A stretch of DNA of 64,000 bases from an uncultured Elusimicrobium sp. (GTDB taxonomy: Bacteria > Elusimicrobiota > Elusimicrobia > Elusimicrobiales > Elusimicrobiaceae). The stretch covers positions 1 through 64,000 of the forward strand of contig CAMZDW010000001.1 of assembly GCA_947305555.1 (NCBI GenBank), written 5' to 3'. Position numbers and translations under genes: made by a program. Shown in pieces: positions 10,430 to 21,143 of this stretch; position 1 is the first letter of the stretch; every line of letters starts with the position of its first letter. Below the pieces are notes generated by a model. It was not told where the DNA came from. It saw only the letters and a program-made list of their open reading frames with translations, and searched no databases.

Positions 10430-11341
10430 TTAGGACCGAACCGCCGTTAAAATAGCGGCAATCATGCTGGAAGGATCAGCTTTGTTTTTCCCGGCAATAT
10501 CAAAGGCGGTCCCATGGGTAGGCGAGGTGCGTACAAACGGTAATCCGGCGGTGATATGCACAATCGGCTCACGTGTGGCTAATTTTAAAGGCAGGAGGGC
10601 TTGATCGTGATACATACATAAAATACCGTCATATTTTCCCTGGCGGTGCGCTGCCCAGGCACTATCACACGGAAGGGGCCCTTCCATAAAAATTCCTTCT
10701 TTTTGTAACGCACGGAGGGCCGGTTGAATGCGACACTTTTCTTCCTTGCCAAATTGACCATTGTCACTAGCGTGTGGGTTTAGCGCGCACACCACGATGC
10801 GCGGTTTTTTAAATCCCATTTTTTGCAGTGTTTGATAAAAACTTTTGGCGCGCAGGGCGATTAAATTTTTAGTAAGTATCTTTGGCAAATCAGCCATTGC
10901 AAAATGCTCCGTAACCAGTGCACAATGCAAAGCCCCACTGATAAACATCATCAGTCCCTCTTTTTTAGTAGCAGCGCGTAATGCTTCCGTATGCCCGGTA
11001 AACGGCACGTGCGCTAGAGCCCAGCTTTGTTTGTTAATAGGTGCGGTCACTAAAGGTAACTTCCTTTCCAGTGCCCACTTCATGGCCAAGCGAAGTGCTT
11101 GAAAACTAATTCGTCCGGCCTCGGCTGAGGGTTGAGGAATAGCCGGTAAGGGAGAAAAATTTTCTAACGCAATTAAATCTGCCAAGTCATCAGTAAATCC
11201 GGCACGGTACAGAGATTGCGGCTCCGCAATCACAACGGCGCGACATACGCGGCCAACACGCGGATTTTTCAGTGCTTTAACGGTGATTTCCGGGCCGATC
11301 CCCAGAGGGTCCCCAGCAGTAATGAGTAGTGTTTTTTTCAT
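10430..11341 (-). CDS. pdxA: 4-hydroxythreonine-4-phosphate dehydrogenase
   Basis: 'ITAGDPLGIGPEI', 'TAPINK', 'CMYHDQALLPLKL', 'RTSPTHGTAFDIAGK'. Confidence 0.92.
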   Translation of the reverse strand: MKKTLLITAGDPLGIGPEITVKALKNPRVGRVCRAVVIAEPQSLYRAGFTDDLADLIALENFSPLPAIPQPSAEAGRISFQALRLAMKWALERKLPLVTAPINKQSWALAHVPFTGHTEALRAATKKEGLMMFISGALHCALVTEHFAMADLPKILTKNLIALRAKSFYQTLQKMGFKKPRIVVCALNPHASDNGQFGKEEKCRIQPALRALQKEGIFMEGPLPCDSAWAAHRQGKYDGILCMYHDQALLPLKLATREPIVHITAGLPFVRTSPTHGTAFDIAGKNKADPSSMIAAILTAVRS

Positions 11342-11345
11342 CCTA

Positions 11346-11378
11346 TAAAAAAGGGAAGAGAGTCCTCTTCCCTTTTAA
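11346..11378 (-). terminator. terminator after the SurA-like gene
   Basis: AAGGGAAGA...TCTTCCCTT stem with A/T flanks. Confidence 0.7.
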
Positions 11379-11393
11379 CTTTACAACAAAAAC

Positions 11394-12560
11394 TTATTTT
11401 TTAGCCGCTTCATCTTGGGCAGCTTTAGCGGCTTGTTCTTCCAATAGTTTGTCTGATTCAAACGTTTTGGTTACTTTCACATCCGCTTTGTTATACAGAC
11501 TTTCAATGTACTCGGCCATGGCCAGTTGTACACGTTGTTGAGCCAGGTATTGGCCTAAGTCGTTGGCGATATCTTCAAAAGTAACCGTTTTTTCGGCACG
11601 TTTTTCTTTGATTTTGATAATGTGATAGCCTACATCACTTTTAATAGGAGCACTTACCTTGCCCACGGCTAAAGAAAATGCTTTTTCATCAACCGCTTTA
11701 GGTGCAATTCCTTTAATTAAAATCATGTCTCCGCCGGTGGTAAGAGCGGCCGAATCTTCCGTATATTTTTTAACGGCTGCTGAAAAATCTAACCCACCAT
11801 CCAGCTCTTTTTTAATTTTATTGGCTAATTCTTCTTTTTTCTTTACGTCTTCGGGTTTCATATCCTTAGTTACCGCTAAATAGATGTGTCCGATTAATAC
11901 CCGTTCGGCAGTGAGCTGTTTAAGTTTGGCCGCAATCAGCTGCGCTTCTTTTAATTTGGCAGGATCTTCTTTTTCCAATGCTTTTAATTTTTTGGTGTTG
12001 TTCTTCATAACGGCTTCTACACGGTCATAAAGTTCTCTGGCATCGGCTTCTTCTACAGGTTTAATCGTTTCACGCAATTTTTCTTCCATCAGTTTGCGTA
12101 CGGCTACGTCTTTTTTGATTTTTTCCTGGTAGCGTTTTAAGGTAAGCCCCTGTTTTTTAAGCGCCTCATTAAAGCGTTTATCAGCGCCTTTAGGATCTTC
12201 CTTCCCTGTTTTTTCATCTATAATAAAACGGCTTTTAATTTCGTTGATTCCGGCATCAATTTCCGAATCTTTCACAACTACTTTAGCTTCTTCGGCGGCC
12301 TGATATAGGAGTTCTTTGGAAATAAGTTCCTTTAATACTTCATGCCCCAGCATATCGGTTGCATAAGGTTGTTGCAATACTTCGGGGGCAGCTGCTTTGT
12401 ATTGGGAAATGACACTTTCCAAATAGGCGTCATATTCCGAAGCAAGCACCGGCCGTCCGTTCACAGTAGCCACGGAGGCTTCCATCAATTTAGCAGAAGC
12501 CGTTATCCCACACAGGGTAAGTAAAGCCACTGCCAAGCATAGTTTATTCGTCTTTATCAT
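11394..12560 (-). CDS. SurA/PrsA-type peptidylprolyl isomerase (parvulin)
   Basis: SurA_N-like region, rotamase core 'SDVGYHIIKIKEKR', signal sequence. Confidence 0.85.
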   Translation of the reverse strand: MIKTNKLCLAVALLTLCGITASAKLMEASVATVNGRPVLASEYDAYLESVISQYKAAAPEVLQQPYATDMLGHEVLKELISKELLYQAAEEAKVVVKDSEIDAGINEIKSRFIIDEKTGKEDPKGADKRFNEALKKQGLTLKRYQEKIKKDVAVRKLMEEKLRETIKPVEEADARELYDRVEAVMKNNTKKLKALEKEDPAKLKEAQLIAAKLKQLTAERVLIGHIYLAVTKDMKPEDVKKKEELANKIKKELDGGLDFSAAVKKYTEDSAALTTGGDMILIKGIAPKAVDEKAFSLAVGKVSAPIKSDVGYHIIKIKEKRAEKTVTFEDIANDLGQYLAQQRVQLAMAEYIESLYNKADVKVTKTFESDKLLEEQAAKAAQDEAAKK

Positions 12561-13386
12561 AAATGATAACCTCGTATTTATTTTGTAAATTTTTTAACAG
12601 CCCGTCCAACTTTCTATTTTCCAACACTGCTTGAATACGGGGAGTTGCTTCCGACAAAGAAAGGCGCTTCTCACCCGTCTTCTTTATTATATGAAATCCG
12701 TACGCGGTTTTGAAAAAACCTTGCACACTTCCTACCGCTGAATTGGCCGCAATCGCTTCAATATCAGGTAAAAATTCCCCAGGCATAAAAGCAATTTCGC
12801 CTTGCATGGATTCAGGGGCTTTATTATATTGACGAGATAGTTCATTCCACCTTGCGGGAGACCCTTTTAATGAGCGTAGCAACTGGTCGGCGGTTTCTGC
12901 ATTATCCACAATAATTTGGCGGATGGTCATTTCGTAGGGGTATTTTTGGTGGTAATCGTTAATTTCTTCTTCTGTGATGGTGAGGGCCCCATTTTGGCGG
13001 TGCCGTTCATACCAGAGCGTTTCCAATGTTTGGGCCGCGTAATCTTGATAGATTTTATCGAGCTTAGCACGTTTTTCTGTCAGCAGGGTGAGGTAATCCG
13101 GGTGTTTGGTTAATCCTTCTTCCTGCGCCGCCAGCGCGATTAGTTTTTCCCTGGCAATCACTTGCAACAAATTTTGCCGACCGATCGGGGTGCTGGCAAA
13201 AGCCCGGTCTTGCGGAGATAAAAAGGGTAATCGTTCTTCAATATCTTTTTGCGATACCATCTTAGAGGAGGCTACCGAAGATTTAGGGGCAGCAGAAGAT
13301 GCCTCCGGGGTGGTTGAAACCGATTCTGCCGGTTGGCATGCACAAAACAAAAGTGTAAAAAATAACCCGAATAACCAATATCGCAT
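12544..13386 (-). CDS. peptidylprolyl isomerase lipoprotein
   Basis: Lipobox-like 'LLFCAC'; 'TAYGFHIIKKTGEKRLSL' parvulin core. Confidence 0.82.
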   Translation of the reverse strand: MRYWLFGLFFTLLFCACQPAESVSTTPEASSAAPKSSVASSKMVSQKDIEERLPFLSPQDRAFASTPIGRQNLLQVIAREKLIALAAQEEGLTKHPDYLTLLTEKRAKLDKIYQDYAAQTLETLWYERHRQNGALTITEEEINDYHQKYPYEMTIRQIIVDNAETADQLLRSLKGSPARWNELSRQYNKAPESMQGEIAFMPGEFLPDIEAIAANSAVGSVQGFFKTAYGFHIIKKTGEKRLSLSEATPRIQAVLENRKLDGLLKNLQNKYEVIIYDKDE

Positions 13387-13398
13387 ACGTATACTATA

Positions 13399-16300
13399 TC
13401 ATTTTTGGGGGGCAAGTAACGAAGAAAAAAATGTTAAAACGGTTGTGGTGAAAACGATAGGGTTTTGTTTGTTAGGTGCCGTTAAATGCAACCCATCCCC
13501 ATTTTTGGAAGTGGTAAATTTAACATTTTGCGTGCCGAACCGATTAAATAATTCTCCCGGGAAGTTAGCAGGCATTTTAAAACGACGTGTAAATAACAGT
13601 TCCAATTGGTCGTCCACCCAATCTACATGGTAAATTTCCAAGTTCCCGGCTTGGACAGAAAAGGAGAAAAGTTGTACAAGATTTAAAATTTCCGGAGGGA
13701 CCGGCCCACAGAGTTGGGTCAGTTTGTTTAAAATTTCTTGTGTTTTTGAAGCATCTGCCTCCATTAGTTCCTTATAGTAACGCAAACGGTCGGCCTCATC
13801 CGGCAGATAATCCGGGGGGATATAAGCGGCTACGGGTAAATTGATGGTCGCTCGCAGTGTACGTTGGGGGGATTGCCCGCGCAATTTTTTTACTTCAGCC
13901 GCAACTAATTCGCAATACAAGGAAAGCCCCACCTCATTGACATAACCGTGCTGTTTTACGCCCATTAATTCACCGGCTCCCCGGATTTCCATATCCCGCA
14001 GGGCCAAGCGAAATCCGCTTCCCAAATCACTAAATTCCATGAGCGCAGCTAAGCGTTTTTTGGCTTCTTCGGTGGGGTCTTTTTCTTCTTTAGTTTTATA
14101 ATACATAGCCGCTAAACTGGCAAAATTATCTTCGCTTTGTTCGGTTTTTTTAAATAACCAATCGGGATGGAAAAGATAACAATAGGCTTTGACATCTCCC
14201 CGGCCGATACGTCCGCGGAGTTGATATAACTGCGCTAAACCGAAGTTTTGTGCATCTTCTACAATGAGCGTGTTGGCATTGGTAATATCAATGCCGGATT
14301 CAATGATGGTGGACGCGAGGAGCAAATCGTATTTCCCGTTGTTAAAATCCCATAGGGTTTGTTCAAGTTCTTTTTCATCCATTTGGCCGTGGGCCATGCA
14401 AATGCGAGCTTGCGGTACCAGATTGCGTAAAAATAACAAACGAGATTGCATGCTTTGCACGCTGTTATATACATAATAAATTTGCCCGCCCCGAGCTAGT
14501 TCTTGGTTAATCGCCGCGGCGGCCAGCTCGTTATTCCAGGTGGTAACGACCGTTTTTATGGGAGTTCTTCCTCGGGGAGGAGTATCAATTAGGGAAATAT
14601 CACGCAGGGCGGAAAGGGACTGATTAAGGGTGCGCGGAATAGGGGTTGCACTTAACATAAGTGAATGGACCCCCGCACTTTTAGCACGGATTTTTTCCTT
14701 CTGTTTTACCCCAAAACGATGCTCTTCATCAATGATGACTAGCCCTAGGTCATGGAAAGAAATATCGCGGCTCATTAATCGGTGTGTGCCGATAATAATG
14801 TCGCACACGCCATTTTTAAGTTCTTGGATTACTTGGCGTTGTTCTTTTGGGGTTTGGAAACGGCATAACATTCGCACTTGAACGGGGAATCCGGCCAACC
14901 GTTTTAAAAACGTTTTATAATGTTGGGCAGCTAAAATCGTAGTGGGAACGAGCATCATGACTTGCTTACCGGAAAGCACCACTTTGAGTGCCGCACGCAA
15001 GGCAACTTCGGTCTTCCCGAATCCCACATCCCCTACCAGTACGCGGTCCATGGGTTTGGGTAAATCCAAGTCATGTAGAACGGCACGAATAGCTTCCTCT
15101 TGCCCGGAAGTTAATGCGTAGGGAAAGGAATCGGCAAATTCTTGTTCCATGCGTGGGTCCCCTGTGATAGCAGGGGCTGGGGTGGCTTGGCGTAAGGCTT
15201 CTAATTTTAAGATTTCTTTAGCTGTTTTCTGTGCTTCTTCTTTCACGCGTTTTTTTACTTCCTTCCACGTGATGCCCCCTAACACAGACAGGGTCGGTCG
15301 TTTGCCGCCGGCGCCTATATATTTTTGTACTTTTTTAAAATCATACATGGGAACGTACAAGCGGCTTCCTCGCCGGTATTCAATAATTAAGCAATCGGTT
15401 GGATTTTTTTCCGGGTCTAGCACTTCTAATCCTAAATAACGCCCGATACCATGTTCTTGATGAACGACGTAATCGCCCGTTTCCAATTCTTTAAAACGGA
15501 CCCGGCGTGCTCCCTCTATATCAAAACGGCGTAGTAATTGAGTGGCGTTGTAGCGCCGGTTTAAAATTTCGTTGGATGTGATAAAAGCAATTTTATCTGT
15601 GGGGCTGTAAAAACCTTGCGTAAGAGGAGAAAGAACAAGCGGCACGTTTCGCAGGTGTGGATATTCTACCGTGATTTCGGACAGACGGTCCAATTCTCCT
15701 TTATTTAAGCAACAAATCTGTACCGAAAATCCCTGCTGTTGAAAAGAAGCTACCTCTCGGTCTAACAAATTCCAATTTGCGTGGAAATCAATGTTGGCTT
15801 TTAAACCGGCATCGGTTGCAGTGGCGTGAGGGAGTTGTGTAATTAGAGCCGTGGGAGCAAGTTCCTGCCAGGAAAAATCAGAAGCCGGCTCATCTAAAAT
15901 GAGGGCGGCTTGCGCAAGATAATCCTGCCATCTTGCCGGAGTTTGCTCAAACGCAAGGGGTAAAATAACGCCTTCATCTACCGTTGATTGCGTATTTTGG
16001 GTATCCGGGTCAAAAGTGCAGATGGCCTCTATTCGGTTTCCCGCAAAATAGACGCGTAAGGGTAAATCATTCATTGGTGTAAAAATATCCACCACACTGC
16101 CTCGGGCGGCATATTCACCGGGGACTTCGGTGTAATCAGTCCGCGTGTATCCGCAAGTCTCTAGGCGATCCAGCAACTCTTGTCGACGTAGTGTATCCCC
16201 AGCATGCACGCGGAAGGTGTGTTTTTGTAAGTCGGCCGGGGCAGGTAATGTTGTTTGCAACGAACTGTAAGAAAGGTGCATTAATAAGGAGTCAGCAGGG

Positions 16301-16545
16301 GGGCAAGTCAGTAATTCATACAAAGCTGCCAGCCGGCCGGTATCACTGTCCGGAACGGATAAAATACGTGTGTTCCGAGGAGCAAAAGTGTGGGCCGCTG
16401 CTTCAAAATCAGCGGCATCTTGCTGAGAAATAAAACAGATGCGCGGATGAATTTTAAGGTATTTTTGACAAATAAAATAGGCTTTGGCGGCCTCATTAGG
16501 CAGCCCATAAAAAAGGGAGGGATTTTTTAATTGGGAACCGCTCAT
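13399..16545 (-). CDS. mfd: transcription-repair coupling factor
   Basis: CarD-like RNAP interaction domain, 'GDVGFGKTEVALRAA', 'DEEHRFGVKQKEK', 'LRGRIGRGDVKAYCYL'. Confidence 0.95.
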   Translation of the reverse strand: MSGSQLKNPSLFYGLPNEAAKAYFICQKYLKIHPRICFISQQDAADFEAAAHTFAPRNTRILSVPDSDTGRLAALYELLTCPPADSLLMHLSYSSLQTTLPAPADLQKHTFRVHAGDTLRRQELLDRLETCGYTRTDYTEVPGEYAARGSVVDIFTPMNDLPLRVYFAGNRIEAICTFDPDTQNTQSTVDEGVILPLAFEQTPARWQDYLAQAALILDEPASDFSWQELAPTALITQLPHATATDAGLKANIDFHANWNLLDREVASFQQQGFSVQICCLNKGELDRLSEITVEYPHLRNVPLVLSPLTQGFYSPTDKIAFITSNEILNRRYNATQLLRRFDIEGARRVRFKELETGDYVVHQEHGIGRYLGLEVLDPEKNPTDCLIIEYRRGSRLYVPMYDFKKVQKYIGAGGKRPTLSVLGGITWKEVKKRVKEEAQKTAKEILKLEALRQATPAPAITGDPRMEQEFADSFPYALTSGQEEAIRAVLHDLDLPKPMDRVLVGDVGFGKTEVALRAALKVVLSGKQVMMLVPTTILAAQHYKTFLKRLAGFPVQVRMLCRFQTPKEQRQVIQELKNGVCDIIIGTHRLMSRDISFHDLGLVIIDEEHRFGVKQKEKIRAKSAGVHSLMLSATPIPRTLNQSLSALRDISLIDTPPRGRTPIKTVVTTWNNELAAAAINQELARGGQIYYVYNSVQSMQSRLLFLRNLVPQARICMAHGQMDEKELEQTLWDFNNGKYDLLLASTIIESGIDITNANTLIVEDAQNFGLAQLYQLRGRIGRGDVKAYCYLFHPDWLFKKTEQSEDNFASLAAMYYKTKEEKDPTEEAKKRLAALMEFSDLGSGFRLALRDMEIRGAGELMGVKQHGYVNEVGLSLYCELVAAEVKKLRGQSPQRTLRATINLPVAAYIPPDYLPDEADRLRYYKELMEADASKTQEILNKLTQLCGPVPPEILNLVQLFSFSVQAGNLEIYHVDWVDDQLELLFTRRFKMPANFPGELFNRFGTQNVKFTTSKNGDGLHLTAPNKQNPIVFTTTVLTFFSSLLAPQK

Positions 16546-16572
16546 AAAACGTTGGGTATGGGAAATTCTTCC

Positions 16573-18717
16573 TTAAAAACTTTGTGGTTCAGTACCGGAA
16601 ATAAAGGCTTCCAAAAATTTGTTTTTATCGGTAGGCATGGCTAGTTTACCGGTGTTGGGGTTAATGTAAGCAAAAGAAATCCCTTCCGGTACGGCGAAGT
16701 CATCATTGGGTTCGTTTTGAAGGATTTGTTCCATGATTTCTGTCCACCAACGAGCGGTCGTGCTTCCGGTAAAGCGCGCTCCGTTTTCATGGGAAGTATC
16801 ATCGTCGTACCCCATCCATGCGGCGGCCGCGGTATAAGGAGTCATGCCGACAAACCACATATCCCGGTGGCTTTGGGTAGTCCCTGTTTTCCCGGCGATA
16901 TTGCGCCCCAAGCGGTTGACATACGCGCCACTTCCACGTTGAGTAACACCTTTCATCATATTAATCAGTAAATATGAATTTTGGGGAGTAAATTGGGCTG
17001 TTTCAATGGGGATATGTTGTTCCAAAACGCGCCCGTTGGCATCTTCTACCCGTTCAATGTAATAATTATCGGTATGGATACCTCCGTTAGCAAACGTAGT
17101 GAGTGCGGCGAGGTGTTCATCCAACTCTACCACGCTGACGCCCAGCGCTAAAGCCGGTACGCGCGGTAGGTTAGCCGTTATACCGGCCCGGCGTGCCACA
17201 CGAATAACAGCGGCCGGCCCTACGGCGTCAATTAAATTAACGGCTACTAAATTTTTAGATTTTTCCAGCGCGCGGCGCAGCGTAATCCAGCCATCACTTT
17301 TTCCGCCGTAATTTTGAGGGACCCATACATTAAAATCTTTACTGGAAACGAACGTTTGTTTAGCTAGGTCCAAGGAATATAAGTCAGCATTTTCATCAAA
17401 AGCATGCCAGTTTTTCCCGTCGTAATAGAACATGGTGGGGAGGTCTTTTACTAAGGTAGCCGGGGTGTAGCCTTTTTCCAAGGCGGCCATCCATACGTAC
17501 GGTTTAAAAGAAGATCCCGGTTGCCGTTTGGCTTGGGTAGCCCGGTTGAATTTACTTTCATCAAATCCGCGTCCTCCCACCAGCACGCGCACCGCGCCTG
17601 TCTTGACATCGCGAACCATAAAGGCCCCTTGCAAACGTGGATACTCTGTTTTGGGCTCGGCAGGAGCATCTTCATCTTCGTTTGGATTGGGTGCATCTGC
17701 TTCGGCATCATTGGGATCAATTTCAATGCCCAGTCCCTTGGCTACTTGTTCATCATATTCCTGCAGTTTTTGGTTCATGATTTTTTCGGCCAAGGCTTGT
17801 TGTTCTATATCGATAGTAGTGTAAATGTTGAGTCCCGCTTTCCACAAGACATCCAGCCCGTATTTAGGTTCCAAAACGCGGCGGATATATTCAATAAAGT
17901 ATTGGCCCGGTTTTGTTTCGGTGGGAGCCGGCGGCCTGACGGGCAGAGGCTCCTCTTTGGCTTTTTGAAGTTCTTCGGTTGAAATATAGTTCTGTTCGTG
18001 CATTACGTCCAATACTAAGTTGCGGCGTTGGCGAGAAATGTCCGGATTGGCAAAGGGATTATACCGTGCCGGTGCTGGAATTAGGCCTACGAGTAATGCG
18101 GCCTCTCCCGTTGTAATTTCTTCCAAATCTTTATCAAAATATTTTTTTGCCGCTGCTTTCACACCGTAAGCGCCACTTCCTAAGTAAATTTCATTTAGAT
18201 AAAGCTGTAAAATCTCCGGCTTGCTGAAACGGTGCTCTATTTGAATAGCTAAAATAATTTCGCGGATTTTGCGGATAAACTTTTTCTCTTGAGTTAAAAA
18301 CACCCCGCGCGAAAGTTGTTGGGTTAGTGTAGAAGCTCCCTGCTTGGCGCGTCCGGTAGCTAAATCGTACAGGAGTGCACGCCCAATCCCGCGCAGAGAA
18401 AATCCAGCGTGTTTAAAGAAGTCACGATCTTCCATAGCTACTACGGCATTTTGCAAATCCACCGGTATATTTTCCAAAGGAACCATGGTTCGTTTTTCAA
18501 TAGAAAATTCATGAATAACATTGTGGTTGCGATCATACACTTTGGTGGTGAGAGAGGGGGTATATTCTTCCATTTCATAAACGGGGGGAAGCCCGGAAAA
18601 AATGTAGCGCATAAACACGGCAACGGCTAAAATAACAACAACCATCCCCGCCAATACCATGAATAGGATTGGTTTAGAGAAGAAAAAGTGTTTTAATTTA
18701 CGACCCATATACTTCAT
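16573..18717 (-). CDS. penicillin-binding protein 1A (transglycosylase/transpeptidase)
   Basis: 'EDRDFFKHAGFSLRGIGRA', 'QGASTLTQQLSR', 'KRQPGSSFKPYVW', 'GKTGTTQSHRDMWFVG'; start set to MKYMGRKLKH at 18717. Confidence 0.92.
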   Translation of the reverse strand: MKYMGRKLKHFFFSKPILFMVLAGMVVVILAVAVFMRYIFSGLPPVYEMEEYTPSLTTKVYDRNHNVIHEFSIEKRTMVPLENIPVDLQNAVVAMEDRDFFKHAGFSLRGIGRALLYDLATGRAKQGASTLTQQLSRGVFLTQEKKFIRKIREIILAIQIEHRFSKPEILQLYLNEIYLGSGAYGVKAAAKKYFDKDLEEITTGEAALLVGLIPAPARYNPFANPDISRQRRNLVLDVMHEQNYISTEELQKAKEEPLPVRPPAPTETKPGQYFIEYIRRVLEPKYGLDVLWKAGLNIYTTIDIEQQALAEKIMNQKLQEYDEQVAKGLGIEIDPNDAEADAPNPNEDEDAPAEPKTEYPRLQGAFMVRDVKTGAVRVLVGGRGFDESKFNRATQAKRQPGSSFKPYVWMAALEKGYTPATLVKDLPTMFYYDGKNWHAFDENADLYSLDLAKQTFVSSKDFNVWVPQNYGGKSDGWITLRRALEKSKNLVAVNLIDAVGPAAVIRVARRAGITANLPRVPALALGVSVVELDEHLAALTTFANGGIHTDNYYIERVEDANGRVLEQHIPIETAQFTPQNSYLLINMMKGVTQRGSGAYVNRLGRNIAGKTGTTQSHRDMWFVGMTPYTAAAAWMGYDDDTSHENGARFTGSTTARWWTEIMEQILQNEPNDDFAVPEGISFAYINPNTGKLAMPTDKNKFLEAFISGTEPQSF

Positions 18718-18820
18718 TATATCAAAAATAACTGATAGAAACTTGGGGAGGATTTCTAAACCTTTTGGGTAGTAAAAGTAATGCAAACTATAGTACAATA
18801 ATAGTAGAGAATAATGGAAG

Positions 18821-19897
18821 ATGCTTATGAAAAAAAGAACGGTTTCATCTCGTACGATAGCTGCTGCCAAACGAGCAGTTCAAGCCGCTAAACAGGACTT
18901 TCACGGATACGATTTTATTTTGTTGGTGGATAGCAAAACCTATAAGGCCGAAGCATTGGGAGGTAGGGATGCATCCGCTCATATTACTATGTATGAGAAG
19001 GGAATCATCCATCGACAAGCCTTAAAAGAAGCGTTGAAAAACGGGATCTATCACTACGAATGGAGCGAAGATGTTTCCGGCCAAACAACCTGGTTTCAAA
19101 CGACGTGTGTGGTGCTTTCTCAATCGGTTGGCCGGGCAAATAAGGTGCTTTCTCTCTCTCGCAATATTTCACGCTGGGGAAGGCAGTATACCGTTTCCCG
19201 ATCCATTCGAGAATGGGCCGAACCGAAAACATTTTCCCAAATCTTGCTGGCTACCCGTGAAGCGGAAAAAAGAGAGATTTCCAAAGCCTTGCATGATGAA
19301 GTGGGTTCTTCCTCTGTTATTTTAACAGCGTTACTGAGTCTGGTCAAATTGGACGTTCAGAAAGGGGCCACCAAACGCGCCCTGCGAGATATTGAACAAC
19401 TGGACCAACAGATTAAGGAAGGCATTGAACGGTTGCGCAACATTATCATTTCGTTGCGTCCGCCTATGCTGGATAATCCGGGAGGACTGTGTGGGGCCAT
19501 CCGCGACCTTTTGGAAAATGTGAGTGCTCTAAATCATTTACCCTATCAGTTTAATTGTAAAACCGGGGATGATGAAATGGGGCTAACCGAAAATGTACGG
19601 ATTTTATTATATAGAATCGTTCAGGAAGCTGTAACGAATATCGTTAAACATGCCCGAGCCAAGCATATAGACGTTTCACTTAAACAAATGGGCTCCAAAG
19701 TATGCTTGCAAGTGAAGGATGATGGGGTCGGCTTTGATACTACTCAGTTTGTTTCCATTCAGCATATCGGGTTACTGGCCATGAAGGATAGTGTGGAAAT
19801 GATGGGGGGAACGATTACAATCAAAAGTGCCTTGGGCAAGGGAACGCGGATTGAGGTAACTTGTCCAAGCGTAGTATATGGGGGAAAAAATAAATGA
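18821..19897 (+). CDS. NarL/DesK-type sensor histidine kinase (soluble)
   Basis: HisKA_3-like 'EKREISKALHDEVGSS', HATPase 'IVQEAVTNIVKHARAKHI', 'DDGVGFD'. Confidence 0.88.
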   Translation: MLMKKRTVSSRTIAAAKRAVQAAKQDFHGYDFILLVDSKTYKAEALGGRDASAHITMYEKGIIHRQALKEALKNGIYHYEWSEDVSGQTTWFQTTCVVLSQSVGRANKVLSLSRNISRWGRQYTVSRSIREWAEPKTFSQILLATREAEKREISKALHDEVGSSSVILTALLSLVKLDVQKGATKRALRDIEQLDQQIKEGIERLRNIIISLRPPMLDNPGGLCGAIRDLLENVSALNHLPYQFNCKTGDDEMGLTENVRILLYRIVQEAVTNIVKHARAKHIDVSLKQMGSKVCLQVKDDGVGFDTTQFVSIQHIGLLAMKDSVEMMGGTITIKSALGKGTRIEVTCPSVVYGGKNK

Positions 19898-20538
19898 AAA
19901 AAATTGTATTGGCGGATGATCATGCTATTGTGCGTCAAGGAGTGCGTGCCGTACTTGAGAATTTGGGCAAAGATTTAAAAATCGTAGCCGAGCTTTCAAA
20001 CGGGAAAGAGTTGGTAGAATATGCTCGAACACACCAGGCGGATGTGTACGTGGTGGATATTTCTATGCCCGTACTGAACGGGATAGAGGCCGTGGAACGG
20101 ATGGTTAAACACGATCCGAAGGTGAAAGTAATTATTTTGAGTATGTATGATGACCGGATTTCGGTAGAGAAATCGTTGAAAGCCGGCGCGAAGGGATTTA
20201 TTGTCAAAGTATCCACTGCAGATGAAATTGTAGATGCGATAGAAGAAGTGTCTGCCGATCGTTTCTACTTATGCAATAAAGTGTCTAAATATATCGTGCA
20301 GGGTTTTTTGGGAAAAACGGGCAGTCGCCGTCGAGATGCTTCCGGGCTTACCCCAAAAGAAAAAGAAGTATTGCAGTTGATTGCGGAAGGATACAGCAGC
20401 AAACAAATTGCAAAAAATTTTAATTTGTCGTTAAACACAATCCATGTGCACCGCAACAATATCATGAAAAAACTGGGCATTCACAAACAAGCTGAATTGG
20501 TGCGCTATGCCATTAAAGAAGGCATTGCTCAGTTATAG
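19894..20538 (+). CDS. response regulator, LuxR/NarL family
   Basis: Receiver domain plus HTH 'LTPKEKEVLQLIAEGYSSKQIAKNFNLSLNTIHVHRNNIMKKLGI'. Confidence 0.93.
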   Translation: MKKIVLADDHAIVRQGVRAVLENLGKDLKIVAELSNGKELVEYARTHQADVYVVDISMPVLNGIEAVERMVKHDPKVKVIILSMYDDRISVEKSLKAGAKGFIVKVSTADEIVDAIEEVSADRFYLCNKVSKYIVQGFLGKTGSRRRDASGLTPKEKEVLQLIAEGYSSKQIAKNFNLSLNTIHVHRNNIMKKLGIHKQAELVRYAIKEGIAQL

Positions 20539-20546
20539 GAAAACTT

Positions 20547-21143
20547 ATGCGAATTATTGCAGGAACGGCTCGAGGCCGGAAAATTTTTTCTGTTTCTAAA
20601 AATTTACCGGTAAAACCAATTTCGGATCGGATTAAACAGTCTGTTTTTGATATCATTCGCCCTCGTATTACGGGGGCCTATATGCTGGATTTATTTGCCG
20701 GAACGGGGAATGTATCATTAGAAGCGCTTTCCCGGGGGGCCGCTAAAACGGTAATGGTGGACCGCGAGCCGGCTTGTATTAAAAACATACACCGCAACCT
20801 GACGCACTTGGGTTTTGAAGAACGTGCTAAAGTTTTGCGCGGGGATGTACTTAAGCCGCTGGATTGGTTACTTGCCTACAGCAATAATGAAGGGTATGAT
20901 ATTATTTTCATGGGGCCGCCGTATCGCGATATCAACAATAAGATGTTGTCTTTTTCTGAACCGGCCTTGAAAAATGTGGCAGAGGCCGGATTGTTGGCCC
21001 CGAATGGCATCATTATTTTGCAAACGCATAAAACCGAAGAATTTGCAGTTCCTTCTACGTTAGAAATTTACCGCGTAGAAAAATATGGTGACACGTTGGT
21101 TCACTTTCTGCGAGCCGCGCGGCCAGGAAAAGAAAATGTATAG
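20547..21143 (+). CDS. rsmD: 16S rRNA (guanine966-N2)-methyltransferase
   Basis: 'RIIAGTARGRK', 'RPISDRIKQSVFDII', 'LDLFAGTGNVSLEALSRGA'; NPPY-like motif reads 'GPPY'. Confidence 0.9.
   Translation: MRIIAGTARGRKIFSVSKNLPVKPISDRIKQSVFDIIRPRITGAYMLDLFAGTGNVSLEALSRGAAKTVMVDREPACIKNIHRNLTHLGFEERAKVLRGDVLKPLDWLLAYSNNEGYDIIFMGPPYRDINNKMLSFSEPALKNVAEAGLLAPNGIIILQTHKTEEFAVPSTLEIYRVEKYGDTLVHFLRAARPGKENV

Noticed and set aside
13106-13633. 175-aa plus-strand ORF over the PPIase/mfd junction
   Set aside because: Antisense to two confident genes, no RBS or family motif
18718-18870. N-terminal extension of PBP1A in the ORF track
   Set aside because: Would overlap the divergent histidine kinase start; MKYMGRKLKH at 18717 gives a normal cytoplasmic start plus TM
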